A stretch of DNA of 5,140 nucleotides from an uncultured Lachnospiraceae bacterium. Lineage in GTDB: Bacteria > Bacillota > Clostridia > Lachnospirales > Lachnospiraceae. Positions 1-4,809 of this stretch are shown here, piece after piece. The position numbers and the translations under genes are program-made. The DNA lies in contig CACZOG010000221.1 in assembly GCA_902782715.1 (NCBI GenBank), positions 1 to 5,140 on the forward strand, written 5' to 3'. Below the pieces are notes generated by a model. The model worked only from the letters and a program-made list of their open reading frames with translations. It was not told the DNA's origin and searched no databases. Within the stretch, counting starts at the first letter, position 1. Each line of letters starts with the position of its first letter.

Positions 1-2
1 GT

Positions 3-455
3 ACTTTAAATGAAATATATAAGCTTTTAAAGAGCGGAAAATATATCGGAGGCGGTGCGCCGATCCGATTCGAAAGATATTCTTTCCCTCTCTGGTGCAA
101 TGACATTTTGTGCAGGGTATCTTTTGCTGTGACCGGATTATACAGCGGTATCTTCTGGGCCAAGAAGGAAACGTTTGACGCGATAGGTGGATTTGTTGAT
201 AAAAAGGCTATGGAGGATGTAGCAACAGCAAAACTGCTTAAGGAATACGGAAAGAAAAAAAGAAAGAAATACACGACTCTTCGTAAAAATGTGCTTATCA
301 ATTCAACCAGAAAATATGACGATCTGGGAGACTGGCTTTATTTCAAACTTTTAATTCAGAATGCAGGGACTTTTATAAAGGCTGCTTTTGGAGATACGTC
401 AGGTACGGATAAACTGCTGGATGAGCTTTTTTATGAATACAATGACAATCACTGA
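3..455 (+). CDS. Family 2 glycosyltransferase, C-terminal part (5' truncated by window edge)
   Basis: The frame is open from base 3 to a TGA at 453-455, giving 150 residues with no credible start, so the gene begins outside the window. The visible part fits the second half of a GT-A fold family 2 glycosyltransferase, which moves a sugar from a nucleotide donor to a saccharide, lipid or cell-wall acceptor. A Gly-rich stretch (GGGAPIRF) is followed by a hydrophobic segment with GLYSGIFWAKKETFDAIGGF, matching the usual 'F..r..F..iGGF' region. Next come a MEDV (the ED pair expected at the catalytic base) and INSTRKY near the end, resembling the conserved 'SxR(R/K)' element. A basic stretch, KKKRKK, lies between the last two. 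The donor, acceptor and pathway cannot be told. The TTG at 108 is internal to the conserved domain and is not a start. Family confidence is good; specific function is unknown. Confidence 0.8.
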   Translation, partial: TLNEIYKLLKSGKYIGGGAPIRFERYSFPLWCNDILCRVSFAVTGLYSGIFWAKKETFDAIGGFVDKKAMEDVATAKLLKEYGKKKRKKYTTLRKNVLINSTRKYDDLGDWLYFKLLIQNAGTFIKAAFGDTSGTDKLLDELFYEYNDNH

Positions 456-690
456 TAATAGATAAAAATGTTGGGCAAAATACGATTTTTGTAACGAATC
501 GCACTCCTCGCTGTTAATAAAACAGAATTCTATTATGATGTATTTACTGATTTTCGATTTGGAATGATCAGTTTATTCGCATGCGTCGTCTGTCTCGCAA
601 CGTCCCTTTATTTGTATCGTACATCGAATAAAATATTGCCCTAAATCTCCTTTCATAGTATCATTTTATAGGCGGGTTTATTATTACTTA
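456..690. other. Intergenic gap between glycosyltransferase and ABC exporter
   Basis: No convincing gene. It begins with two further in-frame stops (TAA, TAG) directly after the glycosyltransferase TGA. I see only weak hairpins: CTGTT-AATAA-AACAG at 511-525, and an AT-only pairing of AAAAAT with ATTTTT around 464-490. Neither has the GC stem plus T-run of a terminator. CGCATGCG at 578-585 is an 8-bp palindrome of unclear meaning. An open stretch in frame with the upstream gene (495-644) is discussed under findings. Confidence 0.6.
636..664 (+). promoter_or_regulatory. Candidate sigma-70 type promoter for the ABC exporter operon
   Basis: TTGCCC (636-641, four of six to TTGACA) lies 17 bp before TATCAT (659-664, five of six to TATAAT). 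This would start RNA near 671 and leave a short leader before the Shine-Dalgarno site at 694. It is the best-spaced pair I found in the gap, but such matches arise by chance in AT-rich DNA. Confidence 0.3.
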
Positions 691-693
691 ATG

Positions 694-701
694 AAAAGGA
701 G
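694..701 (+). promoter_or_regulatory. Ribosome binding site that sets the ABC ATPase start at 709
   Basis: AAAAGGAG ends 7 nt before the ATG at 709. The in-frame ATG at 691 would place this site inside the coding sequence and has no Shine-Dalgarno of its own, so 709 is the better start. Confidence 0.8.
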
Positions 702-708
702 AAACAAA

Positions 709-1488
709 ATGCTAGAAGTAAATCACGTGACTAAAAAATATGGCAAAAATCTTGCCTGTAACGATGTTTCTTTCACGCTCGAACCCGGCAGTCTGACGGT
801 TCTTCTCGGACCTAACGGAGCCGGTAAAAGTACGATAATGAAATCCATTATCGGTTTCCTCAAATACAGCGGAACAATAACTGTAAACGGTATTCCGAAC
901 AAGACTTCGGAAGCAAGAAAGGTACTTGGATACATTCCCGAGATGCCTTCACTTTATTCGACTCTGACCGTTGCGGAGCATATGGAATTTATCGCCAGAG
1001 CTTATAAATTAACGAATTACAAAGATCGAATCGACATGCTTCTTAAAAGATTCGAACTCGATGATAAAAGAAAAAAATTCGGCGATGAACTTTCCAAAGG
1101 TATGCAGCAGAAACTTAATCTCTGCCTCGGCCTTTTACCCGATCCCGATATAATTCTGCTTGACGAGCCTCTTTTAGGCCTTGATCCGCATGCCATCAAA
1201 GAACTGAAAAATATGATTGAGGAGATGCGTCAGGCCGGTAAAACCATGCTTATCTCAACACATATCATTGACAGCGTGGACATGCTCTGGGACAGAACGG
1301 TCATCATGCAAAGCGGTCAGGTAAAAGCAAACGTGACCAAGGAAGAAATCGACGGAATGGGCAAGACGCTTGAAGACCTCTTCTTCGAAGTGACGGAGGG
1401 TGTTAACAAAGAAGCCGTATCCGAAGAAAAAACGGAAGAAAACAAGGATAATACAGAAGACAACGCAGATACAACCGAGGAGGCATAA
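709..1488 (+). CDS. ABC transporter ATP-binding protein (ABC-2 exporter type)
   Basis: A 259-residue nucleotide-binding subunit that would power the permease encoded next. All motifs are intact: Walker A GPNGAGKST (34-42), signature LSKGMQQ (128-134), Walker B ending LLDEP with D152 and E153, D-loop GLDP (157-160) and the switch histidine H185 in ISTH. The Q-loop position reads GYIPEMPSLY, with Glu at 78 where many importers have Gln. This is common in ABC-2 exporter ATPases and is no sign of inactivity. After the catalytic domain, residues from about 231 form a 29-residue tail of Glu, Lys, Asp, Asn and Thr, beyond the usual end of such proteins and probably disordered. The stop TAA abuts the ATG of the permease gene, and the codons of the tail end (Glu-Glu-Ala) carry that gene's ribosome binding site, so the two are almost certainly co-translated. 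The substrate is not evident. Confidence 0.93.
   Translation: MLEVNHVTKKYGKNLACNDVSFTLEPGSLTVLLGPNGAGKSTIMKSIIGFLKYSGTITVNGIPNKTSEARKVLGYIPEMPSLYSTLTVAEHMEFIARAYKLTNYKDRIDMLLKRFELDDKRKKFGDELSKGMQQKLNLCLGLLPDPDIILLDEPLLGLDPHAIKELKNMIEEMRQAGKTMLISTHIIDSVDMLWDRTVIMQSGQVKANVTKEEIDGMGKTLEDLFFEVTEGVNKEAVSEEKTEENKDNTEDNADTTEEA
1477..1483 (+). promoter_or_regulatory. Ribosome binding site of the permease, inside the ATPase gene
   Basis: GAGGAGG ends 5 nt before the ATG at 1489 and overlaps the last sense codons of the ATPase gene. Ribosomes ending the ATPase can restart at once on the permease, which would favour matched subunit levels. Confidence 0.8.
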
Positions 1489-3159
1489 ATGAGACTTTTC
1501 TTATACTATGCCTTCCATTCGATCATTAATACGCTTAAAAAGCTTCTTAAAACCTGGGTGGCATTTTTCATTGTAATTATTGTGGCCTGCAGTCTCTTGG
1601 GTATGCTTGTCAGCAAGATCGTTCCTCTTGTCGAAAAGAGTTTTCAGGATGAGGGAGCGAGCATAGAAGAGACTATGGATGAGATTCCGGATGAGTATAA
1701 TCCGAATTCGAAACTGGCAGATTTCATGGAATCAAGAAATCTTACGAAATTCGACATGGTCGACATGGGCGTAATTGTGGGATTTTTATTCTTCGTAACC
1801 ATGCTTTTGGCAACGGTCAATAAGGGCGGAGAGATTTTTAAACCTGCCGATGTACCGTTACTTTTTGCATCACCGATGAAACCGCAGTCGGTCCTTATGT
1901 TCAGGCTTTTAAACAGCCTCGGAATGAATGTTTTCGTCGGATTTTACATGGTATTTCAGATTCCAAACCTTGTGCTGAATCTAAAAATCAGCATCTGGAG
2001 CGCATGGGTAATCCTTCTTGCGTACGTGCTTACAATGCTTTTCTCAACGCTTATTCAGATTGCGTTCTACACATTTTCGCGCAATTCGAAGAAGGGCACG
2101 ATCAGCATCGGCAAAATCCTTATCGGATTCTATGGCGCACTTGCAATCGTTTTCATGATATACACGACTCTTACGAAGCAGGAAATCTTCACTTCCGCAT
2201 TTAAGTTCTTCGGAAGCAAGAAGACCTTCTGGATTCCGTTCCTCGGATGGATCAGGGGAATGGTATATTATTCATTAATCGGAGACCCCATAAAAACTGT
2301 CATTTTCGGCGCACTTTTCATTGTTGCATGCATCGTTACTATCATCCTTATCTGGAATGTAAAAGCCGATTTCTACGAGGATGCCATGACGGCGACCGAA
2401 AGAGTGGCAGCGAAACTTGAAAATGCGCAGAAAGCAACCAAGGGCGGAACTGTTACCAGAACCAAAGATCGAGGAAGCAAAATCGAGAGAGACGGATTCC
2501 ATTTCGGCTCGGGAGCGGGAGTTTTCTTCTTTAAGACGGTTTATAATCGCTTCCGTTTTGCGAAACTTAAACTATTCACGGTAACGTTTGTACTTAATCT
2601 CTTCGTGGCAGGTCTCGGAAGCTGGATTTCTTTCAAGGTTAAGCATCCGCTGCTTGATCCGTTCTTGATCCCCGCTGCGGGAGTAATGCTGGTGGTATTC
2701 TACAGAACCCTTGGCAATCCTCTCGAAGAAGACACTTCAAGAGAGTTCTTCATCCTGATTCCGGAGCACCCGCTTAAGAAGATATGGGCTTCGCTTCTCG
2801 GTACACTTGCGGTAGCTGCAATAGATATGAGCATTCCTCTTATCGCAGCAGCTATTATCACGAAGTCGAATCCTGTTACCGTAATCGGCTGGTTTATCTT
2901 CATATTAAGTGTAGCCCTCTTTGGAACCACCGTAGGTGCGTTTGTAAGCCTCTCGATTCCGGGAGACCACGCGCAGACGATTAAAACCATGGTGCAGATT
3001 CTCTTCGTATACTTCGGAGCGATTCCTTCAGCAGGTTTTGTGATCTGCGGACTTATATTTAAGAATATGGGAATCATGCTTGTGATCGGAGCAGCGTTCA
3101 ATGTTGTTTTGGGAGCATTGTTCACACTGATCACGCCGCATTTTTTGACGAATAAATAA
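1489..3159 (+). CDS. ABC-2 type exporter permease (putative ABC exporter family)
   Basis: A 556-residue polytopic membrane protein, the translocation partner of the ATPase just upstream. Hydrophobic segments lie at about 23-45, 93-109, 145-163, 169-195, 210-226, 247-263 (weak), 271-289, 361-381, 391-406, 432-457, 464-489, 500-523 and 528-549, giving 12 or 13 helices in two halves. A charged cytoplasmic-type linker (about 291-345, rich in Lys, Arg and Glu) separates the halves. A charged loop of about 45 residues (50-92) follows the first helix. The sequence ADVPLLFASPMKPQSVL (120-136) matches the 'aDv.lLFaaPi.p..vL' stretch I associate with a Bacillota exporter family annotated as 'putative ABC exporter'; this family call is from memory. 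No signal peptide is needed. The gene starts directly after the ATPase stop. The substrate (peptide, lipid, antibiotic or wall precursor) cannot be read from the sequence. Confidence 0.85.
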   Translation: MRLFLYYAFHSIINTLKKLLKTWVAFFIVIIVACSLLGMLVSKIVPLVEKSFQDEGASIEETMDEIPDEYNPNSKLADFMESRNLTKFDMVDMGVIVGFLFFVTMLLATVNKGGEIFKPADVPLLFASPMKPQSVLMFRLLNSLGMNVFVGFYMVFQIPNLVLNLKISIWSAWVILLAYVLTMLFSTLIQIAFYTFSRNSKKGTISIGKILIGFYGALAIVFMIYTTLTKQEIFTSAFKFFGSKKTFWIPFLGWIRGMVYYSLIGDPIKTVIFGALFIVACIVTIILIWNVKADFYEDAMTATERVAAKLENAQKATKGGTVTRTKDRGSKIERDGFHFGSGAGVFFFKTVYNRFRFAKLKLFTVTFVLNLFVAGLGSWISFKVKHPLLDPFLIPAAGVMLVVFYRTLGNPLEEDTSREFFILIPEHPLKKIWASLLGTLAVAAIDMSIPLIAAAIITKSNPVTVIGWFIFILSVALFGTTVGAFVSLSIPGDHAQTIKTMVQILFVYFGAIPSAGFVICGLIFKNMGIMLVIGAAFNVVLGALFTLITPHFLTNK

Positions 3160-3162
3160 ATT

Positions 3163-3483
3163 CTAACTGATCATCGCCGGCAGTACGGCTCTGTCATCTA
3201 TATAATAATCGCATGTTATCTTTCGGGAATTGTTGCCGTAAAGTTCGACAATTTCCGGAAGATTATCATTTATGGCATCAAATTTAAGATCATGCTCTGA
3301 GCACCATAAGACAGCATTATCAAGTGCTTCGCCGGCGCGACATGTCCAGAGAATAAGCTTATTTCCCTGCTTCTGCCACATTTTAAGATATTCAATTAAG
3401 GGAGTGTTCGGTTCTCCGAGATCCGGCCAGTTGCTGAAGCAAAGCGTTCCGTCGAAGTCAACCGCGATTATCCTGTAATTCAT
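3163..3483 (-). CDS. Small capless HAD-superfamily hydrolase
   Basis: A 106-residue protein with the full catalytic set of haloacid dehalogenase-like hydrolases. Motif I is VDFDGTL with nucleophile D9 and acid D11, motif II is LILWTCR with T47, the motif III lysine is probably K88, and motif IV is YIDDRA with D96 and D97. Its length leaves no room for a cap domain, so it is probably a minimal Mg-dependent phosphatase acting on an open or large substrate; the substrate is unknown. The start chosen is the ATG at 3483-3481, with GGAG 6 nt upstream. An in-frame ATG 24 bp further up (3507) has no Shine-Dalgarno and lies too close to the predicted -10. The stop (TAG, 3165-3163) lies 3 bp from the permease stop in convergent orientation. 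The promoter region is shared with the divergent 70-aa gene cluster and includes a LexA-like site. Confidence 0.88.
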   Translation of the reverse strand: MNYRIIAVDFDGTLCFSNWPDLGEPNTPLIEYLKMWQKQGNKLILWTCRAGEALDNAVLWCSEHDLKFDAINDNLPEIVELYGNNSRKITCDYYIDDRAVLPAMIS

Positions 3484-3489
3484 ATGATT

Positions 3490-3493
3490 CTCC
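3490..3493 (-). promoter_or_regulatory. Ribosome binding site that sets the HAD start at 3483
   Basis: On the minus strand GGAG is separated by 6 nt from the ATG at 3483-3481. This favours the 106-residue product over an extension of eight residues from the ATG at 3507. Confidence 0.7.
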
Positions 3494-3522
3494 GAAAATT
3501 GATTCATATATCATTTGGTATT

Positions 3523-3530
3523 ATTATAAT
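3523..3530. promoter_or_regulatory. Palindromic -10 element usable on both strands (divergent promoter)
   Basis: ATTATAAT is its own reverse complement and contains TATAAT on the plus strand (3525-3530) and on the minus strand (3528-3523). The minus-strand copy would start HAD RNA near 3516, about 33 nt before its ATG, though I see no good -35 for it. On the plus strand, TTGATT (3499-3504) stands 17 bp before TATTAT (3522-3527), giving RNA from about 3535. Symmetric -10 elements giving bidirectional promoters are known in bacteria; use here is an inference. Confidence 0.5.
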
Positions 3531-3544
3531 AGAACAAACGTTCG
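3531..3544. promoter_or_regulatory. Predicted LexA (SOS, Cheo-type) operator, box 1
   Basis: AGAACAAACGTTCG contains a perfect GAAC-N4-GTTC, the dyad core bound by LexA (DinR) in Bacillus and relatives. Against the symmetric form CGAAC-N4-GTTCG it differs only at the first base. It touches the palindromic -10 element: it would cover the plus-strand start point and sit between -10 and -35 of the minus-strand promoter, both good places for repression. In a by-eye search of the window this was the only perfect core. LexA binding is inferred. Confidence 0.6.
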
Positions 3545-3560
3545 AATTTGTAAATAGTTA

Positions 3561-3580
3561 TATAAAATATTTTATAAAAT
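3561..3580. repeat. Overlapping AT palindromes in the regulatory gap
   Basis: TATAAAATATTTTATA (3561-3576) is a perfect 16-bp palindrome and overlaps a second one, ATTTTATAAAAT (3569-3580). All bases are A or T. They could mark a bendable or easily melted promoter segment, or simply be low-complexity DNA. A TATAAT at 3587-3592 just downstream has no matching -35. Confidence 0.4.
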
Positions 3581-3596
3581 CCGGAATATAATTTCT

Positions 3597-3630
3597 AAAA
3601 GACCCGCTGCTCAAAGCATCGGGTTTTATT
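3597..3630 (+). terminator. Rho-independent-type terminator with no gene in front
   Basis: ACCCGCTGC (3602-3610) pairs with GCATCGGGT (3616-3624) around the loop TCAAA, with one C-T mismatch, and TTTTATT follows. AAAAG just upstream can extend the stem with the T-run. It reads as a plus-strand terminator, yet no plus-strand gene lies between the permease and this point. It could end a short leader RNA started near 3535, act as a 5' stem-loop for the downstream genes, or be left over from a lost gene. On the minus strand the T-run is poor. Confidence 0.7.
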
Positions 3631-3643
3631 ATGTTTTGTCATA

Positions 3644-3657
3644 CAAACACACGTTCG
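3644..3657. promoter_or_regulatory. Possible second LexA-like operator, box 2
   Basis: CAAACACACGTTCG matches CGAAC-N4-GTTCG at nine of ten fixed bases, with A for G at the second position. It lies 113 bp after box 1, past the terminator, and 90 bp before the 70-aa gene. A match this good is weaker than box 1: one equally scored site lies inside the ABC ATPase gene, where it is presumably chance. Paired operators around a regulated promoter would be normal for LexA. Confidence 0.35.
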
Positions 3658-3662
3658 CCGAC

Positions 3663-3688
3663 GCTGTCCGTATAAATGGACAGCTGTC
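3663..3688. repeat. Inverted repeat with adjoining palindrome before the 70-aa gene
   Basis: GCTGTCC (3663-3669) and GGACAGC (3678-3684) form a 7-bp inverted repeat around GTATAAAT. The right arm also belongs to a perfect 10-bp palindrome GACAGCTGTC (3679-3688), so the left and right flanks can compete for the same arm. It may be a regulator site or an RNA stem-loop; it has no T-run, so it is not a terminator. Confidence 0.5.
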
Positions 3689-3690
3689 TA

Positions 3691-3699
3691 TGGTAAAAT
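3691..3699 (+). promoter_or_regulatory. Candidate extended -10 promoter for the 70-aa/J-domain/HIRAN cluster
   Basis: TGGTAAAAT fits an extended -10 (TGn followed by TAAAAT) and would start RNA near 3706, past the orphan terminator and about 40 nt before the 70-aa start. There is no clear -35; the inverted repeat at 3663-3684 occupies that region. Confidence 0.3.
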
Positions 3700-3731
3700 A
3701 CAATCAGAAGGAAGAAAATACAGAAGAAACC

Positions 3732-3739
3732 GGGGAGGG
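3732..3739 (+). promoter_or_regulatory. Ribosome binding site that sets the 70-aa gene start at 3747
   Basis: GGGGAGGG ends 7 nt before the ATG at 3747. The frame stays open further up (ATG at 3690, TTG at 3636), but those starts lack a good Shine-Dalgarno and would place the operator-like repeats inside the coding sequence. Confidence 0.75.
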
Positions 3740-3746
3740 AAGTGTT

Positions 3747-3959
3747 ATGAGTTGGCTTTTTGAAGACGATAAAAATAATAGTGATTATGATTATAAAAGA
3801 CTAAGAAAAGATCTCGAAAATGAGTACGCGATTCAAAGTGCCACATTTTCGGGTGGATTCGGCTTTTGCCGGATGCTGGATGCATCAAATGCCAGCGAAG
3901 CAGAACTCCTTAAAATGGCCAAGAAAGAAGGTTTCAACCTTAACAGATACAAACGCTGA
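3747..3959 (+). CDS. Small conserved-looking hypothetical protein (70 aa)
   Basis: I do not recognise a named family. The protein starts MSWLFEDD, followed by a charged, Tyr- and Asp-rich stretch (about 9-27, with RLRKDLENEY), a glycine-aromatic patch SGGFGFCRMLDAS (about 35-47), a predicted helix ASEAELLKMAKKEG (49-62) and the basic end NRYKR. There are no membrane segments, signal peptide or metal-binding cysteine cluster (one Cys only). The order charged helix, Gly-Phe turn, Leu-Lys helix suggests a compact or partner-binding protein rather than a random frame. The strong Shine-Dalgarno site and the 31-bp distance to the J-domain gene suggest that it is the first gene of that cluster. A role as an adaptor to the J-domain or HIRAN protein is possible but rests on position alone. 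Confidence 0.72.
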   Translation: MSWLFEDDKNNSDYDYKRLRKDLENEYAIQSATFSGGFGFCRMLDASNASEAELLKMAKKEGFNLNRYKR

Positions 3960-3975
3960 GATAGAAGAGATCATT

Positions 3976-3983
3976 AAAGGAAG
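3976..3983 (+). promoter_or_regulatory. Ribosome binding site of the J-domain gene
   Basis: AAAGGAAG ends 7 nt before the ATG at 3991. The 31-bp gap after the 70-aa stop holds no terminator, consistent with one transcript. Confidence 0.65.
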
Positions 3984-3990
3984 ATAACAT

Positions 3991-4809
3991 ATGAAAAAAT
4001 CAGAAAAAGATAAGAAAATCGAAGAAATTCTCAAACCCGGTAAGGAAGCTCTTCTTAAAACCTACGAAGAACTCTTAATTCGTAAGGAACAGATTGTTAA
4101 AGACGGTGAGGCATATCGAATAAGTTATATTAAGGAATTCGGTGAACTTACCGCAGAAGTGTTTAAAGCAAAAATAGAATGTATAAGACTTAAGAAATCC
4201 ATAGCTTATTGTCAGAAAGCCCTTAACAGAGGTAAGAAAATCAACGCTAAAACCATGGAGAGTAATATCGAGAAGGAAATGGCGAGTTATTATGCACAGC
4301 TAAAGTCGATTCTCAGAGAAAATAAACTTGCTTTTGAATCAAAAAAGACAAACCCGTTTGATTATAATCTTGCCAAGAAGATTTACAGAAGACTTGCAAA
4401 AAAACTTCATCCTGATATTAACAAGCTAACTGAGAAGGAACCGAAACTTTTAGATTTATGGAATAAGATCATGGATGCTTATTACATGAATGATGCCGAG
4501 CGACTAGAAGAACTCGAAGTTCTTGTAAATGCGGCCTTTAAGGAACTTGGAATAGATGAGATCGAAGTTGATATCCGAGATCTCGAGGACAGAATCAAAG
4601 CCCTTGAGATCAAAATCGGACTAATGGTAAACGATATTCCATACGCATACGGTGACTTACTCGATGATGAAGAGAAAGTTGAAGCCAAGAAAGAAGAGAT
4701 GACTAAGGAACTCAATGAATACAAGGAGTATGCACTTCAACTCGAAGAAATTCTTGCGGATCTTATGATGGAAGGAGGCGCGACGGTACAATGGCAGACG
4801 AAATTATGA
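3991..4809 (+). CDS. Coiled-coil protein with an internal J-domain
   Basis: A 272-residue, highly charged and largely helical protein. A J-domain-like core occupies about 121-175: helix II AKKIYRRLAKKL, the HPD loop at 140-142 (the motif needed to stimulate Hsp70/DnaK ATPase), DINK, then helix III LLDLWNKIMDAYYMND. The usual helix I with its 'DYYeiLGv' start is replaced by NPFDYNLAK, and there is no Gly-Phe region or zinc-finger domain, so this is not DnaJ but a class C type co-chaperone. Residues 1-120 and about 180-265 are rich in Glu, Lys and Leu with heptad-like spacing and probably form coiled coils. No signal peptide or membrane segment is visible, so it is presumably cytoplasmic. Its 3' end carries the ribosome binding site and first 19 bp of the HIRAN gene, indicating coupled translation. 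Inference: it may bring DnaK to the HIRAN protein or its DNA-bound target. Confidence 0.85.
   Translation: MKKSEKDKKIEEILKPGKEALLKTYEELLIRKEQIVKDGEAYRISYIKEFGELTAEVFKAKIECIRLKKSIAYCQKALNRGKKINAKTMESNIEKEMASYYAQLKSILRENKLAFESKKTNPFDYNLAKKIYRRLAKKLHPDINKLTEKEPKLLDLWNKIMDAYYMNDAERLEELEVLVNAAFKELGIDEIEVDIRDLEDRIKALEIKIGLMVNDIPYAYGDLLDDEEKVEAKKEEMTKELNEYKEYALQLEEILADLMMEGGATVQWQTKL
4772..4778 (+). promoter_or_regulatory. Ribosome binding site of the HIRAN gene, inside the J-domain gene
   Basis: AAGGAGG lies 12 nt before the ATG at 4791, slightly long but usable. The next ATG (4806) would make a classical ATGA overlap with the J-domain stop, but is 27 nt away and has no site of its own, so 4791 is preferred. 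Confidence 0.6.

Noticed and set aside
108..455. Start of a 115-residue protein at TTG 108
   Set aside because: The frame is open to the left edge and the upstream codons are part of the conserved glycosyltransferase region.
691..708. ATG at 691 as ABC ATPase start
   Set aside because: The ribosome binding site at 694-701 would lie within the coding sequence; the ATG at 709 is correctly spaced.
896..909. CGAACAAGACTTCG, nine of ten to the symmetric LexA operator
   Set aside because: It lies inside the ABC ATPase coding region, breaks the essential GTTC half, and one such match is near what chance gives in 5 kb. It is listed because it limits how much box 2 can be trusted.
786..966. Glu in place of Gln in the Q-loop of the ABC ATPase as a possible defect
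   Set aside because: The GYxPE form is usual in ABC-2 exporter ATPases and all other catalytic motifs are intact.
2460..2471. GAACCAAAGATC, seven of eight to the LexA core
   Set aside because: Inside the permease gene with no promoter; seven-of-eight matches are expected by chance about twice in a window of this size.
2700..3134. 144-residue open frame on the minus strand opposite the permease
   Set aside because: Antisense shadow of the permease: no ribosome site, no recognisable motif, and the opposite strand encodes clear membrane helices.
3636..3746. N-terminal extension of the 70-aa protein from TTG 3636 or ATG 3690
   Set aside because: No good Shine-Dalgarno for either; the segment holds the LexA-like box 2 and the inverted repeat, and the site at 3732-3739 points to 3747.
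4482..4724. Serine-rich minus-strand frame opposite the J-domain gene
   Set aside because: Its Ser runs are the complement of Glu and Lys codons in the coiled coil; no start signals.
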